Of a stretch of 64,000 nt of DNA, positions 44,217 to 53,814 are shown piece after piece (the stretch's first letter is position 1; each line of letters opens with the position of its first letter). This DNA comes from Bdellovibrionaceae bacterium UBA6502. Lineage in GTDB: Bacteria; Bdellovibrionota; Bdellovibrionia; Bdellovibrionales; UBA840. A model generated the notes under the pieces. The model was not told where the DNA came from. It was given only the letters and a program-made list of their open reading frames with translations, and did not search any database. Location: contig DJMA01000027.1 of assembly GCA_002436415.1 (NCBI GenBank), forward strand, positions 62,001 through 126,000, read 5' to 3'. The position numbers and the translations under genes are program-made.

Positions 44217-44897
44217 TTGATTCATAGTTTCATCTTTATTTGTGCATTATTATTGTCTTCGACTGTTTATGCGCAAGATAGCTCTTGGCTTGAATTTGCC
44301 GAATGGGACAAGCTTGTAGGTGAAGCTGCCACTCTTAGCGAAGAACAACGATTAGATAGATTAAAAGTTTTAATTGAGGACTATTTGGTCGAGCAACCTG
44401 AATTTTTATTTCATTGGGCTCGTGAATCTAGAGCTAAAATACTGTCGAAGGATAAATTTTCAATAAATGATTTCAAGGAGATCTATAAAAATTCGACGAG
44501 TGTACCAAAAGGTTTTTATCAAAGTACAGATCCATTTGATTCGGAAAATTATGGCACGGATGTTTTCGCAATAAGACTACCAAAAGCAGAACGAAAATTT
44601 ATTAACTTAATGGCTTTGTTGCCGGTATTCCGAAAATTAGGTTACATAAACGCCATTAGTAACCGTATGTATTCAGACTTTATAAAAATTGGGATTAAAG
44701 GGGTAATCTGGGGAGATGCCACTTGGTCTTTTCTATTTGCGCCGATCCAAGGCTTAGAAGTTTTGAGCTTATCAGAATATTTAGATTTTCTTGAAAAGAA
44801 TCCTGCCTACCGGGCCAGGTCTTATCCTGAATCTAGCCTGGATTTGGCCATTGCTAAAATTCAGAATAAGTGTGTAAACTCTTCGAAGGAAAAATAG
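44217..44897 (+). CDS. Exported protein of unknown function
   Basis: Start chosen at TTG 44217, which has AAAGGA eight bases upstream and begins a proper signal peptide (MIHSFIFICALLLSSTVYAQ). The same frame is open back to 44088 but that part lacks export features. The mature ~205 aa are mostly helical (LSEEQRLDRLKVLIEDYLV near 45) with an FAPIQGLEVLSLSEYLDFL segment near the end. One Cys near the C-terminus. No family recognised. The stop lies 8 bases from the convergent mscS-like gene. Confidence 0.55.
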   Translation: MIHSFIFICALLLSSTVYAQDSSWLEFAEWDKLVGEAATLSEEQRLDRLKVLIEDYLVEQPEFLFHWARESRAKILSKDKFSINDFKEIYKNSTSVPKGFYQSTDPFDSENYGTDVFAIRLPKAERKFINLMALLPVFRKLGYINAISNRMYSDFIKIGIKGVIWGDATWSFLFAPIQGLEVLSLSEYLDFLEKNPAYRARSYPESSLDLAIAKIQNKCVNSSKEK

Positions 44898-44905
44898 ATT
44901 CGTGC

Positions 44906-45724
44906 TTACAAACTACGAATCGCTTTGTAAGGGCGGATCACTGATTCCTCTTTAAAGGCTGTCTCAACCTGAGTAACAATGTCTGTTTGGAATGCTTTTT
45001 CATATTTTACATCAATTACATAGGCCTTAACTTTAAACTCCAGGGCTAAGTAATCGTTAATGAACTTTTCTGAAATCACCACAGATACTTTTTTCTTTAA
45101 ATAGACAAAACGACTCGTCACAGCGGTATCGTATATTAGTCTTTTTACCTTCGATATATCACAGTCTAAAGATGTGTAAAAATCTACTGTAATCATCATG
45201 TCTAATGCACCTGAATTTCCTGAGGCAACCGAGTCAGTCATGAACCTTGAGTTAGGAATGGTCACTAGGTTATCGTCTAATGTTACCAGTCGAACCGCTC
45301 TTAGGCCGATGCTTTTTATTTCTCCATAGGTGTCACCAAAAGCAACACGGTCGCCAACCTGAAAAGGACGATCAAATAGTAAAATAAAACCAGCTACCAA
45401 AGAGGCTACTAAGTCTTTTAGTGACAAACCAATCGCAACTGCGGCAGAACCACCCAAGGCGATCATTAACTCTTTTGGTGGCTTAAGAATTCCATAAACC
45501 ACTAATATTCCACCTCCTATATAAATTAGGAAGGCAAGTATTGTTACTATCTGTAAGAGTAACAACCTTCGATTTGGAAATTGAAGACTGATTCGATCGG
45601 CAATTTTATTAAGGCCTTTGACCAAAAGCCAAAGAGCAAAAATCGCCATACACACAGCCATAAATTTGCTGAAGTTTAAAATTTTACTGAGTTCCATTAA
45701 TCCATTTAATTCTGATTCGCCCAT
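44906..45724 (-). CDS. MscS-family mechanosensitive/small-conductance channel
   Basis: A 272-aa protein with three N-terminal transmembrane helices (about 15-35, 55-80, 85-110). A pore-lining helix of MscS type (SAAVAIGLSLKDLVASLVAG) leads into the beta domain FDRPFQVGDRVAFGDTYGEIKSIGLR, then VTIPNSRFMTDSV. This is the compact MscS core with no large periplasmic part. It opens when membrane tension rises and releases solutes. ATG 45724 lies three bases after the stop of the 1016-aa ATPase-bearing gene, so both are made from one message. The neighbour carries what looks like the missing periplasmic and membrane portion of a large MscK-type channel. Confidence 0.88.
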   Translation of the reverse strand: MGESELNGLMELSKILNFSKFMAVCMAIFALWLLVKGLNKIADRISLQFPNRRLLLLQIVTILAFLIYIGGGILVVYGILKPPKELMIALGGSAAVAIGLSLKDLVASLVAGFILLFDRPFQVGDRVAFGDTYGEIKSIGLRAVRLVTLDDNLVTIPNSRFMTDSVASGNSGALDMMITVDFYTSLDCDISKVKRLIYDTAVTSRFVYLKKKVSVVISEKFINDYLALEFKVKAYVIDVKYEKAFQTDIVTQVETAFKEESVIRPYKAIRSL

Positions 45725-45727
45725 ATT

Positions 45728-48700
45728 CTACCCGTAAATTAAGTTTTTACCTGAAAGATCTCTAATAACTACCGGTTGCCAAATAGGCGTGATGCGGTAG
45801 GTGCCATCATCTGCGCGCTGTAAATAACCACGTTCCACGCCAACGCGAACGGCATGCTGAACTGTATTTTCGTCAAGGCCTGTTACAAGCTTTGCACTTT
45901 TTGTATCTAGGTTTTCATGGCGAATGATAGATGAAATAACAAATAGTTCATCCTCGTTTAAGCCTTCGATTTTTTGTGATAATTCACCGCCAGGCAGTCC
46001 CACATTCAATTTATTTGAATAGGTTGGGGAAAGGGCAGATAGCCAAAGAGCTAAAGCGGTTCTTGGATTTCCTCGAGATTGTTCCCATAATAGCTCAAAA
46101 AAACGATCTTGAACGTATTTGAAACTTTCATCATTATTTGTTGAACCTAAAGAATAAATCACTGGATCAAACTTTAGATCAAAATTAGAGAGTTTATGTC
46201 TGGCCAAGATCATTTCTTTGATTTCTTCATCATCCCAAGCTTGCACGTGAAAAACTTTTCGAAAAATCTGTGACTCATTATTAACCGCATTTAAGTATAG
46301 CCAAGAGTAGGTATTAATGCTGACACACCAAAATATATTTTTTGTTCTAAGAGTTAACAGAGAGGCAAAACTTCGATAAGCCTCAAAGCCTTTGCGATGA
46401 GAGAGAAAAAAGTTTTGTAAGTTATCGATGATAATTAATCGCTTTGTTTCTAGCTTTGAGTCTATATCATGAATCTGTTCTGAAACATCTTTGCTTGGAT
46501 CGATATCAAATCCACAGTCTGAACTTAAGAAGCGATAAAATTCTCCATTGCTAGTGATTTTCTTTTTAAGGTCAATTCTTGTTTCTTCACAATTGGTTTT
46601 TAGAGCATTTAAAATACTAGATTTACCGATGCCTTTATCACCATAGATTGCGATGGATCTAATATCAGACTCGCCTCTACGCCACTTTTCAATGGTATCT
46701 TCCATTTCAGATAAAACTTCAGAAGACTGAACAAAAAGATTCATATCTTCCAAAGGACTTGGCTTAAAGAAGTCTTTGTATGACTCCTGTAGTACTCTTT
46801 TGCTCTTACTGGCTTTAGCCTCTTCTAGGTTAGATTCAATTTGCTTCTTGAAAAGCTGAGCTGAAATGGATTTGATGCTGTCCACTTCAAAAAGCTCTTC
46901 TTTTAATTTCTTAAAAACTACGGAGCTAATTAAAAATATAGCCAAAGGCAGACTTAGTAAAATGGCAAGAGGACCTTGCATATAAACAGAAAGTTTTTCG
47001 TATAGATTTGGGGATAGAGTGTTTTTAAGAGCTTTCGTAATTTCATTTCGCCAATAGTAGGTGGTTAGCGCTAAAACAACAGGTGTGCAATAAATTAAGA
47101 GGTCAGAAGTTAATCTAAAGAATAAAGCACGTCTGGCCACTGCTGCGGTTGTCTCAAGGAGGTAAGCCGAGATTAAGAAATACAAACCAAGAAATCTAGA
47201 GGTCTTTTCGATGCGCTTTTGCAGCTCTGGTGTAAGCTTGCTTCTCGTCAAACGATAGATGGTAAATAAATTGTTATTAATAAATACGCGAAACAATTTA
47301 TAAATAAAATAGAAGTTAAAATAAGGCATTAAATCTGATAGCCAATTTAACTCGGTCCCTTCCACAACGGACTGTGAAAAATTAAAAGCAATTAGCATTA
47401 CCAACCAAGGCAGGTAAGGTTTCATGTTTAAAAGCCAAGTTAATATTTTTGATGGCTTTTTGGTGTACCGATTGCGAATCATTTTTTTTCTACTATCTTC
47501 GATACTCGATAGCAATCGTCTTAAGGCTATAAAACTCAAGATGGGAATGATCACAAAGAAGAGCATTAAAAAGAGACTACGAATAAGACCCAAGACGCCT
47601 TCGATGCCTTTTGATGCTGTTTCTTTGATTTTATTTATACCAGATACTATTAGTGCCTTCGGACGATAGGGAACAAGCTTAATTTCACGAATCAAATCTT
47701 CAATGTATGAGTCTGAAATTTTAAAAGGGCTATCGTCACCAAAGCTCTCCAACATTCGAATCAACTGCGAACGTATTTGTCCAGTGACTACCAACTCTCT
47801 ATAGCTTAACTCTCTTTTGCTTGAGCTAAATTTTAGATTTAATTCTTTCAAGGCTTCTAATTCATTTTGTGCGGCAGAAAAAGAGTTCTGATACCTTTCA
47901 GATTCTTTTTGTAGTTCTTCGCTCTCTGCTGAGATTAATTCTTTTTGGTAATTGGGGAGCTTTAAGTCGGTGTTCTCACTGAGTATATTATCAATTTTCA
48001 CGACCTCATCCACAATACTACGCCATTCAATCGCTACTCGTTTATAGGCCGAATCGACTTCAGATGCGGAGGCATTGGATTTGCTGATTACAGCTGATAT
48101 TTCACCAAGTTTGTTTGTGTGGCTTTGGTATTCATCTCCTAGGAGTTTCATTTTTTCAGTGATACTACTAGTTTCTTCGGCAATGGACTTTCTAAATCTC
48201 TCGATATTAGCAATAGCAGCTGCAAGTTCTCTTATCTTCGAAGACTCAGCCACTAAGGATAATTCTTCGGCTTTTTTAATTGCCTCTGCAGCGGCTTCAA
48301 TTTTTTCTTCAGCCTTTTCACCTACCTTTTGCAAGCTTTCTATTTCTGATTGATTTCGGATGGCTTCTTTTTGTAAGGCCAAAAAGGCGACTCGTTGTTT
48401 TTCGGGCAGATTCAAAAAGTTTAGTCTTGCTCTAGCTATTGAAATTTCTAGTTGTTGAATGTCTTTTAATAACTGAGTACTTTCCTCTGAATCACATTGA
48501 ATGTGATTTAGATTTTGCTCTAAAAAGGATACGAGTTCCTTTTTTCTTGCATTGATTTGCTCTGGGTCTTCTAAAGAAACTGTAAAAAGCATAGAAAGGG
48601 AAGTGGACTGAGATAATTTTCCATCAACAACACTATCCAAACCGCTTTTCACTTTTTCAAGGTTCTCTTTTTTGATTTGGAATTCGGAAAGTTCTAACTT

Positions 48701-48778
48701 AGAGCTTGGGCAATTTGCCAAAGCAAAGCTGGTATTAAACAAGATGAAAAAGGAAGTAAAGAATTTTAAGGTTTTCAC
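45728..48778 (-). CDS. Periplasmic coiled-coil / multi-span membrane / P-loop ATPase fusion coupled to MscS pore
   Basis: A 1016-aa protein. Signal peptide (FFTSFFILFNTSFALA). Periplasmic coiled-coil region at about 30-340 (KVGEKAEEKIEAAAEAIKKA near 150). About six transmembrane helices lie between 395 and 630. A cytoplasmic part follows with P-loop GDKGIGKSS (713-721) and Walker-B-like KRLIIIDNL near 780, then AAA+/STAND-type helices and a C-terminal winged-helix-like segment (ENTVQHAVRVGVERGYLQ). The coiled-coil plus helices layout is that of MscK/YbdG-like channels before their pore, but here the pore is a separate gene 3 bases downstream. I know no described channel with this ATPase arrangement. 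Function is inferred: an ATP- or ligand-dependent gate or sensor. Confidence 0.7.
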   Translation of the reverse strand: MKTLKFFTSFFILFNTSFALANCPSSKLELSEFQIKKENLEKVKSGLDSVVDGKLSQSTSLSMLFTVSLEDPEQINARKKELVSFLEQNLNHIQCDSEESTQLLKDIQQLEISIARARLNFLNLPEKQRVAFLALQKEAIRNQSEIESLQKVGEKAEEKIEAAAEAIKKAEELSLVAESSKIRELAAAIANIERFRKSIAEETSSITEKMKLLGDEYQSHTNKLGEISAVISKSNASASEVDSAYKRVAIEWRSIVDEVVKIDNILSENTDLKLPNYQKELISAESEELQKESERYQNSFSAAQNELEALKELNLKFSSSKRELSYRELVVTGQIRSQLIRMLESFGDDSPFKISDSYIEDLIREIKLVPYRPKALIVSGINKIKETASKGIEGVLGLIRSLFLMLFFVIIPILSFIALRRLLSSIEDSRKKMIRNRYTKKPSKILTWLLNMKPYLPWLVMLIAFNFSQSVVEGTELNWLSDLMPYFNFYFIYKLFRVFINNNLFTIYRLTRSKLTPELQKRIEKTSRFLGLYFLISAYLLETTAAVARRALFFRLTSDLLIYCTPVVLALTTYYWRNEITKALKNTLSPNLYEKLSVYMQGPLAILLSLPLAIFLISSVVFKKLKEELFEVDSIKSISAQLFKKQIESNLEEAKASKSKRVLQESYKDFFKPSPLEDMNLFVQSSEVLSEMEDTIEKWRRGESDIRSIAIYGDKGIGKSSILNALKTNCEETRIDLKKKITSNGEFYRFLSSDCGFDIDPSKDVSEQIHDIDSKLETKRLIIIDNLQNFFLSHRKGFEAYRSFASLLTLRTKNIFWCVSINTYSWLYLNAVNNESQIFRKVFHVQAWDDEEIKEMILARHKLSNFDLKFDPVIYSLGSTNNDESFKYVQDRFFELLWEQSRGNPRTALALWLSALSPTYSNKLNVGLPGGELSQKIEGLNEDELFVISSIIRHENLDTKSAKLVTGLDENTVQHAVRVGVERGYLQRADDGTYRITPIWQPVVIRDLSGKNLIYG

Positions 48779-48992
48779 ACTTTCTCCAATGAGGCTTCGT
48801 ATTGGTCAGTCGAACAAACTTTTGTGAAGCTTTGAAAAACTGATTTGCTACATATAGTATACTTTTATTATAGTGCTTTCAGACTGTAAATTAAAAAAGA
48901 TCAATAATAGTGAAAGCTTTTAGAGAACGACCAATCTTTAATATTACTTGAGATTTCTAATGATTTGGTGACTAAAAACACCAATGAAGAGT

Positions 48993-49799
48993 TTAAAGCT
49001 GGTTACCGCAAGACCAGCAATACTTTGCATCCGGATGATGCGATTCCTTGAAGCATTCTTTGCAAACACTGGTGTTGCTGATGCTACTGGCTCTAGCCAT
49101 TTCAACGGAGACAATTCCTGTAGGAACAGCAATGATTCCGTAGCCCATTATCATTAAGAACGAAGCTAGTGCTTTTCCTAAGTCAGTTTGTGGCGCTAAG
49201 TCTCCATAGCCAACAGTTGTCATAGTAACGATCGCCCAGTACATACTCTTCGGTATGCTCGTAAAGCCATTGTCGGCTCCTTCCACTAGATGCATAATTG
49301 AACCTGCTAAAAGAGCTATGGTAACAACGGTTAAAAGAAAAACCGTTATTTTATGACGACCAGCTAGGAGGGCCTTGGATAAAACATCAGCCTCGCCTAC
49401 AAAGCGAGTTAGTTTTAGTAGTCTAAATACTCTCAATAAACGAATGGCCCTAATAACCAACAGGGACTGCGCCCCATGAAAGTAAAGGCTAAAGTAAGTA
49501 GGAACGGTGGCTAGAAGGTCTACCAAGCCATAAAAGCTAAAAATGTATTTAAAGGGCCTATCTAGGCAAATGATCCTTAAGATATATTCTAGGGTAAATA
49601 AAGCGGTAAAAAACCACTCAAGCAAAGTGAAGTAGCTACCATAGTGTTGACTCAGGCTTTTTACGCTTTCAAGGCAAACAACAATGATACTGAAGATGAT
49701 TGCCCACAAAAGAGCAATGTCAAAATTTTTGCCGGCAGGAGTTTCTGCTTCAAAAATAATTGTGTATAATTTGTGTTTCCATGATTGATCATCTTTCAT
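48993..49799 (-). CDS. Voltage-gated potassium channel (Kv-type) with C-terminal zinc ribbon
   Basis: Six-helix potassium channel. S4 voltage-sensor helix AIRLLRVFRLLKLTRFVG carries regularly spaced Arg, and the selectivity filter is TMTTVGYGDL. After S6 a cytoplasmic zinc ribbon closes the protein (CKECFKESHHPDAKYCWSCG, two CxxC pairs). Start chosen at ATG 49799, where a GAGAAG lies five bases upstream and the family N-terminus begins (SWKHKLYTIIFEAETPAG). ATG 49862 is in frame and would add 21 residues without a ribosome site. It stabilises membrane potential by K+ flow. The zinc ribbon may aid tetramer contacts or binding of a partner. Confidence 0.88.
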   Translation of the reverse strand: MKDDQSWKHKLYTIIFEAETPAGKNFDIALLWAIIFSIIVVCLESVKSLSQHYGSYFTLLEWFFTALFTLEYILRIICLDRPFKYIFSFYGLVDLLATVPTYFSLYFHGAQSLLVIRAIRLLRVFRLLKLTRFVGEADVLSKALLAGRHKITVFLLTVVTIALLAGSIMHLVEGADNGFTSIPKSMYWAIVTMTTVGYGDLAPQTDLGKALASFLMIMGYGIIAVPTGIVSVEMARASSISNTSVCKECFKESHHPDAKYCWSCGNQL

Positions 49800-50107
49800 C
49801 GAACTTCTCTCTAAGTACTTAGGTTGTTTGGCTAATTCTACAGAATCCATAGTAAAATGCATGGAATTTTTTTAGTGTATTCCATAAAAGAACTTCGTTT
49901 AGTTTTTCCATATTATGTAATCCATAAAAAAGTCATTAAATTCAATGTGATAGAGCTTGCCACATCTGCTGACTTTTCCTCTTTAAAACAGCAGCAGAAG
50001 AGATAATATAAGCCTGAAAATCAAGCTTGCGGCATTGCAAGTGATACATTAGTTTGTCTGTTATAAGATCGTTAACGAGAAACTATGTTTTGGGGTTGGA
50101 GAGCTTT

Positions 50108-51199
50108 TTGTTAAATTCTGAAGAAATTAAAGACTTAGGATTAAAGTTCTTCGACCAAGTTGGTTTTAGTTCCTTACATACGAACATCAGTATTGATCAA
50201 TATCGAAAATGGCTTGAAGAAGAAAAGTATGGAAACATGAACTTTTTAAAAGAACATTTGTCTTTTAAGGAGAAGCCGCAAAATATTTCTGCCAATTTGA
50301 ATTCTGCAATTTTAGTAACTAAGAGCTATTTTCCTCACCCTAAGAAAATGGATCTTGGGTTTAAATCTTCTAAACTAAAGATCGCATCCTATGCGCAAGG
50401 TGAAGATTACCACCATTGGCTCAAAAAAGACTTAGAAAGAATGCTAGAGGAATTAAAAAAACAATTTCCAGAGGAAGAATTTTTATGTTTTACCGATAGT
50501 GGACCCGTTTTAGAGAGAGACTTGGCATACCGTGCTGGTCTGGGGTGGATTGGTAAAAACACCTGTTTAATTCATTCAACAAAGGGCAGTTTATTCTTTA
50601 TCGGCGAAATTTTAACAAGTTTAAAATTAGATCAAAATAAACAACAAGCTCATCCCGATCGTTGCGGAAAGTGTACAAGGTGCATTGATGCTTGCCCAAC
50701 CGACGCCTTAACGGAGAGAAGTTTGGATGCGACTAAATGTATTTCCTATTTGAGCATTGAGCATAAAACTGAGATTTCTTCGGAATATAACAAACTTATG
50801 GGACCATGGTTTTATGGTTGCGACATTTGTCAGGCTGTTTGTCCTTGGAATGAAAAACTCTTGGGTCAAAATTTTTTAGGGACAAAAGCAGAGCTTGGTG
50901 TGGCGGCCGAGACTGTTTTAGACCTTGAAAAAGAAGACAGGGAAGTGTTGATTAAAGATATTAAAGATCTGCTCAACTTATCCAATAAGAAAATTCAAAA
51001 ACGTTTCTTCGGCTCACCAATGAATCGGGCAAATGCTAATATGCACAAAAGAAACGCCATTCGCCTTGCTTTGTATTTTGAACTGTCTGAGTTAATAGAT
51101 GTTTTCAAGGAGCTGGCAAATAACACCCAATCGCAAATGTTACAGTCCTATGCCGAGTTTGCCGTAAATGAGCTAGTAAAAAATCAAAGCGGAAATTGA
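50108..51199 (+). CDS. queG: Epoxyqueuosine reductase QueG
   Basis: Cobalamin- and iron-sulfur-dependent enzyme that makes queuosine from epoxyqueuosine in tRNA anticodons (cytoplasm). Two 4Fe-4S motifs are present: CGKCTRCIDACPTDAL and CDICQAVCPWN. DSGPVLERDLAYRAGLGWIG and the helical-repeat C-terminus fit QueG. TTG 50108 is chosen because TTGGAGAG precedes it at proper spacing and the product then begins MLNSEEIKDLGL. An upstream in-frame start at 50054 adds a non-conserved 18 residues. Length 363 aa. It stands alone, divergent from the channel gene. Confidence 0.93.
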   Translation: MLNSEEIKDLGLKFFDQVGFSSLHTNISIDQYRKWLEEEKYGNMNFLKEHLSFKEKPQNISANLNSAILVTKSYFPHPKKMDLGFKSSKLKIASYAQGEDYHHWLKKDLERMLEELKKQFPEEEFLCFTDSGPVLERDLAYRAGLGWIGKNTCLIHSTKGSLFFIGEILTSLKLDQNKQQAHPDRCGKCTRCIDACPTDALTERSLDATKCISYLSIEHKTEISSEYNKLMGPWFYGCDICQAVCPWNEKLLGQNFLGTKAELGVAAETVLDLEKEDREVLIKDIKDLLNLSNKKIQKRFFGSPMNRANANMHKRNAIRLALYFELSELIDVFKELANNTQSQMLQSYAEFAVNELVKNQSGN

Positions 51200-51357
51200 A
51201 AATTAAATTAGAGCGATAAGTTCATTATTTGCTACATTAAAGAACAAACTCACGATTTCTTGATCTATTTTGCTAAATGAAAAATAATGCGAAGTTTTTC
51301 CTATTGGAAGCCAATTGGATTTCGATTAAGCTATTGCCTTAATAGAAAGGATATTTT

Positions 51358-52359
51358 ATGCCGCACGATAAAGTTCAAAGAGCGAATCACTTTTGCATGT
51401 TAATTTTGACGAGCATCGCAATCACTGTAAGTCTTTATTTTACGGCCGAGGTTTTAGTGCCTTTTGTCTTTGCCCTTATCATTTATGAAGCCTTATTGCC
51501 AATTCAGAAAAAAATGGAAGTAAAGTGGGATCTATCAGAGAGTGTTACGGACCCGATTATCTTTATGATATTTATGGCTTTTTTAATTGGTATCATTTTC
51601 TTCATAGTTGTCTCGGTCGGTGATTTTATAAACTTGGTTGATTTTTATAAGAACACTTTCCAGACCTGGGGAAATAATATTATAGCAAGCCTGCAGGGCC
51701 AGGGAATTTCTCTTAACACTGAAAAACTTAAACCCATGGTTTCTGACTTACCAATTTTGGGAACTATAAAAAGCTTTGCAACCAATGTATTTGGTTTTGT
51801 TGGTCAACTAAGTTTAGTGGCTTTGTTGGTTGGTTTTTTGGTCTTCGGAAGTCGTAAAGGAATTCCTGATGGGCATCTGTTGAGAGAAGTTAACGAAGCA
51901 ATTTCAGCTTATCTTGCTACTAAATTTGCGACATCCTTTATAACGGCAATTTTAACAGCCATAATTCTTTGGTTTTTCGATTCCGATCTTATTTTGGTAA
52001 TCTCGTTTTTAACTTTTCTTTTAAACTTCATTCCAAGTATAGGTTCGATTTTTGCCACTCTTTTGCCTTTACCCATTTTAGCATTAAAGCTGGGTTTTGG
52101 TGTAGAGCTTGTCGTTTGTTTGAGCTTATTGGGTGCAACTCAATTCACCATTGGAAATATAATTGAACCAAAGTTTATGGGGAAGAACGTAAACCTTCAC
52201 CCAATCACGATTATGGTTTTTTTATTGTTTTGGGGGATTGTATGGGGCGTTCCTGGTATGTTTTTGTCAGTTCCGATTACGGCATCAATTAAAATATTGT
52301 TTTCAAGACTGGAAGCGACGCAGCCTATTGCTCGTTTAATGGAAGGCAAGCTGGCTTAA
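51358..52359 (+). CDS. AI-2E family (PerM/YdiK-like) transporter
   Basis: A 333-aa protein with eight hydrophobic helices, including a conserved region near 215-245 (FLLNFIPSIGSIFATLLPLP) and GNIIEPKFMGKNVNLHPITI near 265-285, both typical of the AI-2E exporter-like family. A soluble helical loop lies at about 80-150. Members export diverse small molecules or ions (AI-2, Na+/H+ in some); the substrate here is unknown. ATG 51358 has GAAAGGAT upstream. It is followed 47 bases later by murC and may share transcription with it. Confidence 0.85.
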   Translation: MPHDKVQRANHFCMLILTSIAITVSLYFTAEVLVPFVFALIIYEALLPIQKKMEVKWDLSESVTDPIIFMIFMAFLIGIIFFIVVSVGDFINLVDFYKNTFQTWGNNIIASLQGQGISLNTEKLKPMVSDLPILGTIKSFATNVFGFVGQLSLVALLVGFLVFGSRKGIPDGHLLREVNEAISAYLATKFATSFITAILTAIILWFFDSDLILVISFLTFLLNFIPSIGSIFATLLPLPILALKLGFGVELVVCLSLLGATQFTIGNIIEPKFMGKNVNLHPITIMVFLLFWGIVWGVPGMFLSVPITASIKILFSRLEATQPIARLMEGKLA

Positions 52360-52406
52360 TCTACAATAGCTTTTGACAATCCTTTTTTGTAAGAGGATAA
52401 AAAAGC

Positions 52407-53741
52407 ATGCATTTAAAAAAGTACAAACTTCATTTTGTTGGAATCGGCGGGGTCGGAATGTGCGGCCTGGCAGAACTATTACACAATCTTGGTGCTAGAG
52501 TTTCTGGTAGTGATCTTGGCGTTAACGCAAACGTTGAAAGATTAGTTTCATTAGGAATTCGCTGCGAAAAAGGGCATGAAGCGGACTTCCTGGAAGACGA
52601 TACCGACGTATTGGTCTACTCTAGCGCTGTACCTGTTTCTAACCCAGAAGTAATGAAGGCAAAAATTTTAGGAATGCCAACCATTCCTCGCGCTGAAATA
52701 CTGGCGGAAATAATGCGCCTGCAAAGAGGGATCGCTGTTGCCGGAACGCATGGTAAAACTACCACTACGTCTATGATAGGGAATATGTTGATCCATGCGG
52801 GTAAAAAACCAACCATTGTGGTGGGGGGCCGTTTGGACTTAATCAAATCAACCGCTCTTCTTGGTGAAGGGGAGTGGATGGTTGCTGAAGCCGATGAGTC
52901 TGATGGTAGTTTTTTAAAACTAAATCCTGAGGTTACCGTTATCACAAACATCGATGATGACCATATGGACTACTATAAAAACAAAGACAATCTTGATCAG
53001 GCATTTTTAGACTTCGCATTAAAAACACCCTTTTATGGTTTGAGTGTGGTTCACGGAGACGACAAAAGGCTCTTGGCAATAATGCAGGAGTTTCCGAAAA
53101 AATTTGTAAGCTATGGTTTTGAAGCACACAATGACTATGTTTTAAAAGGAGAGGCCGGCTCTTATCAGGTTTTCTTTCATGGTAAGAAGGTGAGTGATCT
53201 TCACCCGGCATTGCCAGGTAAGCACAATGCAATGAACGCCCTAGCAGCCTTTATTGTTGGGAAACATTTAGGTTTGACGGATGAAGAGGCCGCAGAAGGT
53301 TTACGTCATTTTAAAGGAGTTGGTCGAAGATTGGAGTTCAAAGGTTCTGATCATGGCTTACAACGATATGATGATTACGCTCACCATCCAACTGAATTAC
53401 GAGCAACATTGCAGGCTCTTCGAGAGAAGTATCCTGATAAAAAATTACTTGGTGTCTTTCAACCTCACCGTTACTCAAGAACAAGACTGTGTTGGGATGA
53501 GTTTTTAGAGTGTTTTGGTGAGTTGGATCGCTTAATTATCACTGACATCTATGCCGCTTCAGAAGCGCCAGTGCCTGGGGTAGAATCTGCGGCGATGGTA
53601 GAGCAAATGGATCATCCTGAGGTTAAGTACCTAGCTTCCAATGAACTTGGTTTAAATTTACAAGCAGATGACTACCAAGGCTTTGATGTGATAATTACTC
53701 TGGGCGCGGGTAATGTTTTTAGCTTAAAAATGAACGATTAG
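52407..53741 (+). CDS. murC: UDP-N-acetylmuramate:L-alanine ligase MurC
   Basis: First Mur ligase of peptidoglycan precursor synthesis. Opens with LHFVGIGGVGMCGLAELLHN. ATP loop AVAGTHGKTTTTSM, then VAEADESDGSFL and TNIDDDHMDYY, and DDYAHHPTEL near residue 320. Length 444 aa is standard, and the pattern fits MurC rather than the recycling ligase Mpl. In most relatives it follows murG directly; here about 20 kb of unrelated genes lie between. It is convergent with the EEP-family gene, with 73 bases between the stops. Confidence 0.94.
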   Translation: MHLKKYKLHFVGIGGVGMCGLAELLHNLGARVSGSDLGVNANVERLVSLGIRCEKGHEADFLEDDTDVLVYSSAVPVSNPEVMKAKILGMPTIPRAEILAEIMRLQRGIAVAGTHGKTTTTSMIGNMLIHAGKKPTIVVGGRLDLIKSTALLGEGEWMVAEADESDGSFLKLNPEVTVITNIDDDHMDYYKNKDNLDQAFLDFALKTPFYGLSVVHGDDKRLLAIMQEFPKKFVSYGFEAHNDYVLKGEAGSYQVFFHGKKVSDLHPALPGKHNAMNALAAFIVGKHLGLTDEEAAEGLRHFKGVGRRLEFKGSDHGLQRYDDYAHHPTELRATLQALREKYPDKKLLGVFQPHRYSRTRLCWDEFLECFGELDRLIITDIYAASEAPVPGVESAAMVEQMDHPEVKYLASNELGLNLQADDYQGFDVIITLGAGNVFSLKMND

Positions 53742-53814
53742 CTTGTGATAGAGAGCAAAAGACTGTCTTACTAAAAAGTTTAAAATTGGCCTACTGAAAA
53801 ACTTTACTTTGGAT

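Noticed and set aside
52407..53741. Mpl (recycling ligase) instead of MurC
   Set aside because: N-terminal and ATP-site segments fit MurC better, and no other murC is present in the otherwise complete set of Mur ligases in the window.
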